Positions 26,055 through 33,550 of a stretch of DNA of 64,000 bases are shown piece after piece. The stretch comes from Marinovum sp048263515 (GTDB lineage Bacteria > Pseudomonadota > Alphaproteobacteria > Rhodobacterales > Rhodobacteraceae): positions 140,747 through 204,746 of the forward strand of contig NZ_JBLXEC010000006.1 of assembly GCF_048263515.1 (NCBI RefSeq). Reading direction: 5' to 3'. The notes below the pieces were generated by a model. The model had not been told where the DNA came from, ran no database searches, and saw nothing but the letters and a program-made list of their open reading frames with translations. Position numbers and translations under genes: made by a program. Each line of letters begins with the position of its first letter. Position 1 is the first letter of the stretch.

Positions 26055-27113
26055 ATGACGGAAACCTACAACGTCAGATTGGAACCGGTCGGCGTGGAAT
26101 TCGAGGTCGAGGAGGACGAGACCATCCTCGACGCCGCGTTCCGCCAGGGCATCGCCCTGCCGCACGGCTGCAAGGAAGGCCAGTGTTCGGCCTGCAAATG
26201 TGTCCAGCTCGACGGTGAATCCGAGATGCTGAGCTATTCCACCTTTGCCTTGAACGAGATGGAAAAGGACAGCGGTCACGTGCTGATGTGCCGCACCGTG
26301 GCCTACAGCGACATCGAGATCGAACTGCTCAACTACGACGAGGAAGTCCTGTCCAAGTCGATCCCGGTCAAGCCGTTTTCCGGAAAGATCGTGGATTTCA
26401 AGAAACTGACCCATGACATTCGCGGTGTCCGGATCGAACTGGATGCGCCGTTGAAATTCTGGGCGGGTCAATATGTCGACATCACAGTCAAAACGGAAGA
26501 AGGGGAGGAGATTACACGCTCGTTCTCCATGGCAAATCCGCCGAGCGAAACCCAAAACCTCGGCTTCATCATCAAGAAATACCCCGACGGACGGTTCTCC
26601 AACGAGCTCGACGACGGCGGCATCAAGGCCGGAGCCGAAGTGCGGGTCGAAGGCCCCTACGGCATGTGCTTCCGACGCGAAGACCGATCCGGACCGGTGA
26701 TCCTGGTCGGTGCCGGCTCTGGCATGTCGCCGGTCTGGTCGATCCTGAATGACCAGGTGGCCAGCGGCGAGGACCGGCAGGTCTATTTCTTCTACGGCGC
26801 GCGCAGTCAGGCCGATCTCTTCATGCTCGACGAGATCGCGGCGCTGACCAAGGCGCATCCCAACGTCGAGTTCATCCCGGTGCTGAGCCACGAGGACGAG
26901 GGCAATGGCTGGCAGGGCGCGCGCGGCTTCGTGCACGAATACGTCGACACGCGCCTGCGCGAGCTCGGCATCGATGGCGAGGGCGATGTCTATGCCTGCG
27001 GCCCGCCGCCGATGATCGACGCGCTGACCCCGGTGCTCTTCATGCACGACTTCGACACCGATCGCATCTTCTACGACAAGTTCACCCCCACTTCCGGTTC
27101 TTCGGGCCACTGA
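26055..27113 (+). CDS. prmB: Monooxygenase reductase component
   Basis: 352 residues. An N-terminal plant-type [2Fe-2S] ferredoxin domain (C39, C44, C47 in HGCKEGQCSACKC and C79), then an FAD domain (RSFSMANPP) and an NAD-binding domain (ILVGAGSGMSPVWSIL, YACGPPPMID). It passes electrons from NADH to the diiron hydroxylase. Start ATG at 26055 with GGGAGGA. Second gene of the operon, 77 bases after prmA with a hairpin in the gap. Confidence 0.93.
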   Translation: MTETYNVRLEPVGVEFEVEEDETILDAAFRQGIALPHGCKEGQCSACKCVQLDGESEMLSYSTFALNEMEKDSGHVLMCRTVAYSDIEIELLNYDEEVLSKSIPVKPFSGKIVDFKKLTHDIRGVRIELDAPLKFWAGQYVDITVKTEEGEEITRSFSMANPPSETQNLGFIIKKYPDGRFSNELDDGGIKAGAEVRVEGPYGMCFRREDRSGPVILVGAGSGMSPVWSILNDQVASGEDRQVYFFYGARSQADLFMLDEIAALTKAHPNVEFIPVLSHEDEGNGWQGARGFVHEYVDTRLRELGIDGEGDVYACGPPPMIDALTPVLFMHDFDTDRIFYDKFTPTSGSSGH

Positions 27114-27160
27114 GACGGCCCGAACGCTAGTGACGTGAACAAAACCCAAGGGAGGCTACC

Positions 27161-28222
27161 ATGGTAGCAACATCAAGCTCAGTCGGATCCGGCGCTGCCG
27201 GCGCGGCGCAATTCGCCGGCTCGAAAAGCCGCAAGTACAACTACTTCGAGCCGCGCGGCAAACGCGCCACCCACTACGAGGACGTCACCGTCGACGTGCA
27301 ACCCGATCCCGAGCGCTACCTGATCCAGAACTGGATCATCGAGTTCGAGGGCGGCAAGGGCGGCGGCGCCTATACCAAGGACAGCACCGCGGCGCTGTCG
27401 TCGAACTGGCACGCATTCCGCGCGCCCGACCAGGAATGGGAACGCACCCACTACCAGCGCCAGTCCAAGATCGAGACCATGGTGCAGGCGGTGGTGGCCA
27501 ACGCCCGCAAGGCCGGCGCGCACAAGGTCTTTGACAAGGCCTGGCAGACCATCCTGCAAAAGCACCTCGGCGCGTGGAAACATGCGGAATTCGGCCTTGG
27601 CACCTCGCTCATGCAGGCGCAGCGCTATGGCTACACCCAGATGATCAACAACGCCACGTTGACCAATTCGTCCTACAAGATGCGCCTGACCCAGGACATC
27701 ACGCTCTATCTCGCCGAGATCGGCATGGACATCGACGGCTGGGACGACGAGCTGGGCAAGAAGTGCTGGATGGAAGACCCGATCTGGCAGCCCTGCCGCG
27801 AGGCGATCGAGACGATCATGGGCTCCGAGGATTACCTCGAGCAGTATTTCGCCATCAACATCGTCTTCGAGCCGATGGTGGGCGAGCTGATCCGCTCGGG
27901 CTTCTTCATGCAGGCGGCGGCGGCCAACAACGACTTCATCACCCCGCCGGTGATCTCTGCCGCCGAGGCCGACTACGAGCGCAACCTCGCCAATACGGTC
28001 GACCTGATCTACCTGCTGGCCCACGACGAAGAGCATGGCGCCCACAACCGCGCGCTCTTCAAGTCCTGGCTGGCAAAACATGGCGATCTGGCCGCCAAGG
28101 CGGCTGCCGCGCTGCAGCCGATCTGGTCTCAGCCGCATTCCAAACCGGTGTCCTTCGAGGATGTGAAGGCGGTCTCGAAAGAGCGCGTCGATCACATCAT
28201 CGCCGAGCTGGGCCTCGAATAA
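27161..28222 (+). CDS. prmC: Monooxygenase small (beta) subunit
   Basis: 353 residues, the beta subunit of the hydroxylase. It has the ferritin-like fold of the alpha subunit without the iron ligands. Typical blocks are YNYFEPRGKRATHYEDVTV near the N-terminus, GLGTSLMQAQRYGYTQMINN, and AHDEEHGAHNRALFKSWL late. It begins after a GGGAGG site, 47 bases past prmB. Confidence 0.92.
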   Translation: MVATSSSVGSGAAGAAQFAGSKSRKYNYFEPRGKRATHYEDVTVDVQPDPERYLIQNWIIEFEGGKGGGAYTKDSTAALSSNWHAFRAPDQEWERTHYQRQSKIETMVQAVVANARKAGAHKVFDKAWQTILQKHLGAWKHAEFGLGTSLMQAQRYGYTQMINNATLTNSSYKMRLTQDITLYLAEIGMDIDGWDDELGKKCWMEDPIWQPCREAIETIMGSEDYLEQYFAINIVFEPMVGELIRSGFFMQAAAANNDFITPPVISAAEADYERNLANTVDLIYLLAHDEEHGAHNRALFKSWLAKHGDLAAKAAAALQPIWSQPHSKPVSFEDVKAVSKERVDHIIAELGLE

Positions 28223-28245
28223 GCTTCTGAAAAGGAAACGAAACC

Positions 28246-28620
28246 ATGTCTAGCACTGCGCGCAATGCGTCAAACCAGAACATCTTCAAGTCGATGAAGG
28301 ACATCGACCTGACCTCGCGCGAGGTCTCGCATCAATGCGGGGTCACGATGAACGACAGCGTCGAGGCCCGGGCCATCGCCGAGTTCATGGAGGAGAACGA
28401 CCCCAAGGTGACGGTCACCTACAACCCGGCGACCATCCGCATCGACGGCGAGGGCAAGCTGATCTTCAAGATGAGCGAGATCACCGAATACCTCGGCCGC
28501 GAGATGACCGCCGAAACCTTCGAGGTGAACACCTCCACCCACTACGGGCGGATGGTGCGGGTCGACGACGACACCGTGATCCTCTTCGGCGACATGAACG
28601 AGGTCATGGAATTCATCTGA
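28246..28620 (+). CDS. prmD: Monooxygenase coupling (effector) protein
   Basis: 124 residues of the MmoB/DmpM family. It has no cofactor site and binds the hydroxylase to tune oxygen activation and couple electron use to product formation. Recognisable stretches are VGVTMNDSVEARAIAEFMEE-like (here CGVTMNDSVEARAIAEFMEE) and GEGKLIFKMSEITEYLGREM. Ribosome site AAAGGAAA. It completes the four-component enzyme. Confidence 0.92.
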   Translation: MSSTARNASNQNIFKSMKDIDLTSREVSHQCGVTMNDSVEARAIAEFMEENDPKVTVTYNPATIRIDGEGKLIFKMSEITEYLGREMTAETFEVNTSTHYGRMVRVDDDTVILFGDMNEVMEFI

Positions 28621-28647
28621 TCGGTTTCGCAACCGGCCCATGACCGG

Positions 28648-28678
28648 TCCGGGGCCATGCTCCCCCAGGGGCCCCGGA
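28648..28678 (+). terminator. Hairpin after prmD
   Basis: TCCGGGGCC / GGCCCCGGA, perfect 9-base arms with a 13-base loop, 28 bases after the prmD stop. It separates the enzyme genes from the accessory genes and may allow partial read-through only. Confidence 0.5.
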
Positions 28679-28731
28679 CACCAGACAGACCCACACGCAA
28701 GATCAACAGACCACACGCAAGGGAGGACACC

Positions 28732-29757
28732 ATGTACACCACCAAAGACGGCAAGGAGATCTTCGTTCTCGACGGGCACACCCATTTCTGGGACGGCAGC
28801 CCCGAGAACCAGGCCAATGTCCACGGAAAGCAGTTCATCGACTGCTTCTATGCCTATCACACCAACCTCAGCCCGCCGGAAGAGCTGTGGGAGAAGGCCC
28901 GCTTCGAGAAGTATTCCGAAGACGACATCTACCGCGACCTGTTCGTCGATGGCCCCAACGACATGGCGATCATCCAGACCACGGTGCTGAGCGACTTCTA
29001 CAAGAAGGGCTTCGGCTGCCTTGAGCGGTCGAACGAGATGGCCAAGCGCCACCCCGAGCGCTTCATCGTCAACGGCTCCTTCGATCCGCGCGATGGCGAG
29101 AAGGCGCTGGAATACATCCACTACATGAAGGAGACCTACGACATCTCCGGCGTGAAGATGTACACCGCCGAGTGGAACGGCGACAGCAAGGGCTGGGCGC
29201 TCAACGATCCTGCGGCCTACAAGTGCTTCGAGCTCTGCGACAAGCTGGGCATCAAGAACATCCACGTCCACAAGGGCCCGACGATCATCCCGCTGTCGAA
29301 GGATGCCTTCAGCGTCGATGACGTCGACTATGCCGCCACCGATTTCCAGAACCTCAACTGGATCGTCGAGCATTGCGGTCTGCCGCGGCTGGACGACTTC
29401 TGCTGGATCGCCACGCAGGAAACCAACGTCTATGCCGGGCTGGCCGTCGCCATGCCCTTCATCCACTCGCGCCCGCGCTACTTCGGCGAGGTCATGGCCG
29501 AGCTGCTCTGGTGGGTGGGCGAGGACAAGATCCTCTTCGGCTCGGACTATGCGATCTGGACGCCGAAGTGGCTGGTCGATCAGTTCATGGACTACCAGAT
29601 CCCCGACGACATCTCGGCCGAGCGCGGCGGCGTGCAGCTGACCGACGAGATCAAGGAGAAGATCCTCGGTCTGAACGCGGCCAGGCTCTACGGCATCGAT
29701 GTCGCCGCCAAGAAGGCCGAACTGGCCGGCGCCCCCGTGCAGATCGCGGCGGAGTAG
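28732..29757 (+). CDS. Amidohydrolase-family (ACMSD-like) protein of the monooxygenase operon
   Basis: 341 residues, a metal-dependent TIM-barrel of the amidohydrolase_2 group. Metal ligands are visible as H16-x-H18 (DGHTHFWD), HVHKGPT in the middle, WIVEHCGLPR, and the late Asp in FGSDYAIW. Genes of this kind accompany prm/mim operons in actinobacteria, but its reaction there is not known to me. It may act on a downstream metabolite or help maturation. Ribosome site GGGAGGA. Confidence 0.85.
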   Translation: MYTTKDGKEIFVLDGHTHFWDGSPENQANVHGKQFIDCFYAYHTNLSPPEELWEKARFEKYSEDDIYRDLFVDGPNDMAIIQTTVLSDFYKKGFGCLERSNEMAKRHPERFIVNGSFDPRDGEKALEYIHYMKETYDISGVKMYTAEWNGDSKGWALNDPAAYKCFELCDKLGIKNIHVHKGPTIIPLSKDAFSVDDVDYAATDFQNLNWIVEHCGLPRLDDFCWIATQETNVYAGLAVAMPFIHSRPRYFGEVMAELLWWVGEDKILFGSDYAIWTPKWLVDQFMDYQIPDDISAERGGVQLTDEIKEKILGLNAARLYGIDVAAKKAELAGAPVQIAAE

Positions 29758-29761
29758 GGGC

Positions 29762-30565
29762 ATGCTGGTTGCCAATCTGCAAAAGGAGCTGGAGCTCGAG
29801 GTCTGGGAATGTCTTGACGGCGTGACCGACCCCGAGCTCGACGAGCCGATCACCGACATGGGCTTTGTCGAAGAGGTCGAGGTGATTGATGCCAGGAAGG
29901 TGCGGGTGGCGTTTCGCCTGCCGACCTACTGGTGTTCGCCGAACTTCGCCTTTCTCATGGCCTTCGGCATCCGGCGCGAGGTGACGAGCCTGCCCTGGGT
30001 GATCGAGGCCGAGGTGGTGCTGAACGACCATTGCTTCGGTGACAGGGTCAACGAAGGCGTCAACAGCGGCCGCGCATTCAACGAGATCTTCGCGGAATAC
30101 TGCGATGGTGCGCGGCTCGACGAGGTGGTCGAGACCTTCCTCGCCAAGGCCTTCGACCGGCGGCAGGAAACCGTGCTGCTGGGGCTTCAGGCCCTGGGGC
30201 ACGAGCCGGCCGGGATCGTCGCCATGACGCTGGGCGCGCTGCGCCGGGTGGAATTCAGCGGCGAAGAGGAGCTGCGGCAATTGCCGCGCTACCTCGACCT
30301 GCTGATGGCGCAGGGGCTGGCCACCGAGGACCGCGACCTGGCCTTTCCCACCTGGGACGGTGACGAGATCGCGCCGCATGAGTTGCGCGCGCATCTGACA
30401 AAGCTGCGCAGCACCCGGATCAACATGGAGTTCAACGGTGCGCTCTGCCGGGGGCTGGCGAAGACACGGTACAAGGAAGTCGAGATCGGGCCTGACGGGC
30501 CGCAGCTGATCGACTTCATCGCCGGGCGGGTGCGGCCCCGCGAGGAGGGCGTGGCGGCCAGCTGA
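29762..30565 (+). CDS. DUF59 (MIP18-like) protein, possible metal-centre assembly factor
   Basis: 267 residues. The first 90 form a DUF59 domain (LDGVTDPELDEPITDMGFVE, with a cysteine in TYWCSPNFAF). DUF59 proteins take part in iron-sulfur cluster delivery. The remaining 170 residues are helical and not recognised. It starts four bases after the amidohydrolase and is followed by the GroEL-like gene, so a role in inserting iron into the hydroxylase, or the cluster into the reductase, is a fair inference. Confidence 0.8.
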   Translation: MLVANLQKELELEVWECLDGVTDPELDEPITDMGFVEEVEVIDARKVRVAFRLPTYWCSPNFAFLMAFGIRREVTSLPWVIEAEVVLNDHCFGDRVNEGVNSGRAFNEIFAEYCDGARLDEVVETFLAKAFDRRQETVLLGLQALGHEPAGIVAMTLGALRRVEFSGEEELRQLPRYLDLLMAQGLATEDRDLAFPTWDGDEIAPHELRAHLTKLRSTRINMEFNGALCRGLAKTRYKEVEIGPDGPQLIDFIAGRVRPREEGVAAS

Positions 30566-30630
30566 GCGGCCGGCATCACACGAAATGCAAGGGAGGACGC
30601 CCCGCACCCGCGGCGGCGCAGGAGGAAGAT

Positions 30631-32262
30631 ATGGCTAAACTCATGGTACACGGCAAGACCGCCCGCAATTGCCTGGCCCGCGGTGTCGCGCGGCTGGCGG
30701 CGGCGGTGGAACCCACCCTCGGGCCCAAGGGGCTCAACGCGATGGTCGACCGGCCGGTCGGCACGCCGCTGGTCACCCGCGACGGTGTCAGCATCGCCTG
30801 CGAGATCGAGCTGAACGACCGCTTCGAGAACATGGGCGCCCAGGTGGTGCGCGAAGTCTCGATGCAGACCAACGACGTCGCCGGTGACGGCACCACCACC
30901 GCCATCGTGCTGGCCAATGCGCTGATCCAGCGCGGCGTCGACCTGACCGACAATGGCGTCAAGCCGGTCGATCTGTGCAAGGGCATCGATCTTGCCGTCA
31001 GCCGCGTGGTGGCGGCTATCGACGCCTCGTCGAGGGACTGCGACGACCACCCCGAGTATCTGGAAGCCGTCGCCCGGGTGTCGTCAACCGATCCCAAGCT
31101 CGGTGAGCTGGTGGCCGAGGCATTCCGCCGGGTCGGCCGCGACGGGGTGATCTCGGCCGATTTCGGCGTCACCATCGAGACCACGATGGAAGTGGTCGAA
31201 GGCATGTCCTTCGAGCGCGGCTACATCTCGCACCACATGGTCACCGACCGCGAGAACATGGAAGCGGTGCTGCGCAACCCGCTGATCCTGATGACCGACC
31301 AGAAGATCCTCAAGCCCGAGGTGCTGGACCCGGCGATTGCCATCGCCGAGGGTGAAGGCCGGCCGCTCCTGATCATCGCCGAGGAGATCGCGCCCGAGGT
31401 GGTGGTGCGGCTGCTCGACAATGGCGGGGCCGGCAAGTTCCTCATCGTGCATCCGCCGGAATACGGCCATTGGCGCACCGCGATGATGGACGATCTGGCC
31501 ATTCTGACCGGCGGTCAGGTGTTGGCGCGCGATCTGGGCAAGAAGATCGAGAATGTCACCCGCGAACAGCTGGGCGGCTGCGAGACCGTGCGCTCGCATG
31601 CCTCCGGCACCTCGATCCTGCGCGGCGAGGGCGACCCCGACGCCATCACCGCCCGCCGCAACCAGGTGCAGCGCCAGCATGACAATGCCCCGCCCAACAT
31701 CGACAAGGACAAGCTGCGCGAACGGCTGTCGAAACTGACCGGCGGCAGCGCGATCATCTATGCCGGCGGCTTCACGCCCGTGGAGCAGAAGCGGACGATC
31801 CAGCTGATCGAGGACGCGCTCTGCGCGGTGCAGGCGGCGGCCGAGGACGGCGTTGTCGCCGGTGGCGGCACGGCGCTGGCACAGATCAGCGATTGCCTCG
31901 ATACGCTCGACGCGCTGGGCGACGTGGCCAAGGGCATCCAGCTGGTGCGCTCGATCCTGACCGAGCCGCTGCGCCGCATCGCCCGCAACGCCGGCGCCGA
32001 CGTGGCCGCTGTGGCGCAGGCGGTGGCCGAGGGCCCGGCGGGACACGGCTTCAACGCCGCGACCGGCGTCTATGGCGACATGTACGAGGCCGGGATCATC
32101 GATCCGGCGCGGGTGCCGGCCTCGGCGCTGGTCAATGCCGCCTCGGTCGCGACGCTGATCCTGACCACCGAGACGCTGGTTGGCGATCTGGCAGAAGGCG
32201 AGGCCGATCCCACCGAAGGCCCGGCCCGCGGTGGCGGCGCCGAGCTGCTCGGCCGCGCCTGA
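30631..32262 (+). CDS. groEL: GroEL-like chaperonin dedicated to the monooxygenase (MimG type)
   Basis: 543 residues, a full-length but divergent type I chaperonin. The nucleotide motif is kept (NDVAGDGTTTAIVLANAL), as are TLGPKGLNAMVD and EDGVVAGGGTALAQI. The C-terminus ends GGGAELLGRA without the GGM repeats of housekeeping GroEL, and no groES is adjacent. In mycobacteria the chaperonin-like MimG is needed to obtain folded MimA hydroxylase; the same job is expected here. It presumably borrows the cell's GroES, if it needs one. Confidence 0.92.
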   Translation: MAKLMVHGKTARNCLARGVARLAAAVEPTLGPKGLNAMVDRPVGTPLVTRDGVSIACEIELNDRFENMGAQVVREVSMQTNDVAGDGTTTAIVLANALIQRGVDLTDNGVKPVDLCKGIDLAVSRVVAAIDASSRDCDDHPEYLEAVARVSSTDPKLGELVAEAFRRVGRDGVISADFGVTIETTMEVVEGMSFERGYISHHMVTDRENMEAVLRNPLILMTDQKILKPEVLDPAIAIAEGEGRPLLIIAEEIAPEVVVRLLDNGGAGKFLIVHPPEYGHWRTAMMDDLAILTGGQVLARDLGKKIENVTREQLGGCETVRSHASGTSILRGEGDPDAITARRNQVQRQHDNAPPNIDKDKLRERLSKLTGGSAIIYAGGFTPVEQKRTIQLIEDALCAVQAAAEDGVVAGGGTALAQISDCLDTLDALGDVAKGIQLVRSILTEPLRRIARNAGADVAAVAQAVAEGPAGHGFNAATGVYGDMYEAGIIDPARVPASALVNAASVATLILTTETLVGDLAEGEADPTEGPARGGGAELLGRA

Positions 32263-32283
32263 CACTGTTGCCCCCCCAAAGGA

Positions 32284-32307
32284 GGCCGGCCCGCGACAGG
32301 GCCGGCC
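32284..32307 (+). terminator. Hairpin between the chaperonin and alcohol dehydrogenase genes
   Basis: GGCCGGCCC / GGGCCGGCC, perfect 9-base arms, 6-base loop, without a T tract. Third intercistronic hairpin of the operon. Confidence 0.45.
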
Positions 32308-32332
32308 CCGTCCAGAGCAAAGGAACAAGACC

Positions 32333-33376
32333 ATGAAGGCAGCAAGACTTTACGAATACGATCCCGCGATGAACGTGGAGCTTTCGATCGAGGATGTGCG
32401 TCCTCCGACGATCGCGGCTCCCGACGAGGTGATCGTCAAGGTCGGTGCGGCGGGCCTGTGCCGCACCGATCTGCACATTATCGAAGGTGTCTGGAAGGAC
32501 ATCATGGACACCGAAGGCAACCTCCTGCCCTATGTCATGGGCCACGAGAATGCCGGCTGGGTCGAGGATGTCGGCAGCAATGTCACCTCGGTCAAACCCG
32601 GTGATGCGGTGATCTGTCACCCGTTCAACGCCTGCGGCATCTGCCTGAGCTGCCGCTACGGCCATGACATGTACTGCGATCACGGCAAGTTCCCGGGGCT
32701 GGGCCTCGATGGTGGCTTTGCCGAGTACTTCAAGACCAACGAACGCTCGATCATCAAGCTCAACACCGGCATCACCCCGCTGGAAGTCGCTCCGATGGCC
32801 GATGCCGGGATCACCGCCTATCGCGCCGCCAAGAAGGCCGCGAAACTGCTCAACCCCGGCGGTTACGTTCTGCTGCTGGGCATCGGGGGGCTGGGCCATA
32901 TCGCGCTTCAGGTATTGAAACACACCTGCGGCGCGCGGGTCATCGCGGTCGACCGCGAGCCCGCCGCGCAGGCGCTGGCGCGCGATCTCGGAGCGGATAT
33001 CGTGCTCGACGGCGGGCCGAACCTGATCGACGAGGTCAAGGACCTCACCGGCGGCGGCGCGCATGTGGCGATCGACTTTGTCGGCGAGCACGGCACCGAG
33101 AACATCTGCTGGAAGCTGCTGCGCCAGGGCGGCGAGCTGATCATGGTGGGCTATGGCGGCGAGGTGCGGGTTCCGACGCTGGAACTGGTGGCCAACGAGA
33201 TCAGGATCGGCGGCTCGCTGGTGGGCGATTTCGTCGAGCTGGTCGAGCTGATGGAGATGAACGCCGACGGCAAGGTCAAGATGCACCAGACCGAATACAA
33301 GCTGGCCGACATCAACCAGGCGATCACCGACTTCAAGGATCGCAAGTTCACCGGGCGGGGCGTGATCGTGCCCTGA
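32333..33376 (+). CDS. adh: Zinc-dependent alcohol dehydrogenase
   Basis: 347 residues, medium-chain dehydrogenase. Catalytic zinc ligands are in GLCRTDLH and GHENAGWVEDVG, structural zinc cysteines in CGICLSCRYGHDMYC, and the NAD site is GIGGLGHIALQVLK. As the last gene of the monooxygenase operon it should oxidise the alcohol product, for example 2-propanol to acetone if propane is the substrate. Start ATG 32333 after AAGGAAC. Confidence 0.92.
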   Translation: MKAARLYEYDPAMNVELSIEDVRPPTIAAPDEVIVKVGAAGLCRTDLHIIEGVWKDIMDTEGNLLPYVMGHENAGWVEDVGSNVTSVKPGDAVICHPFNACGICLSCRYGHDMYCDHGKFPGLGLDGGFAEYFKTNERSIIKLNTGITPLEVAPMADAGITAYRAAKKAAKLLNPGGYVLLLGIGGLGHIALQVLKHTCGARVIAVDREPAAQALARDLGADIVLDGGPNLIDEVKDLTGGGAHVAIDFVGEHGTENICWKLLRQGGELIMVGYGGEVRVPTLELVANEIRIGGSLVGDFVELVELMEMNADGKVKMHQTEYKLADINQAITDFKDRKFTGRGVIVP

Positions 33377-33394
33377 TCACCCGCCCGGCTCCCC

Positions 33395-33454
33395 GGAGCG
33401 CCGCTGCCGGCGCTCCGCCCCGCGACGCGTGTTCCTTCCGGCGCCGTCGCGGGG
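33395..33454 (+). terminator. Two tandem hairpins after the alcohol dehydrogenase
   Basis: First GGAGCGCCG / CGGCGCTCC (33395-33416, 4-base loop), then CCCCGCGAC / GTCGCGGGG (33418-33454). A short T-containing stretch (CCCCCTTTATC) follows. Probably the end of the monooxygenase transcript, or a strong pause before katG. Confidence 0.6.
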
Positions 33455-33550
33455 CCCCCTTTATCGGGGCGGAGCCTTCGACTGACAGACATCCCGGGGG
33501 CCGACAGGCGCCGCCGGGTCACGCATCCAACAAGACCAAGGGACTGAACC

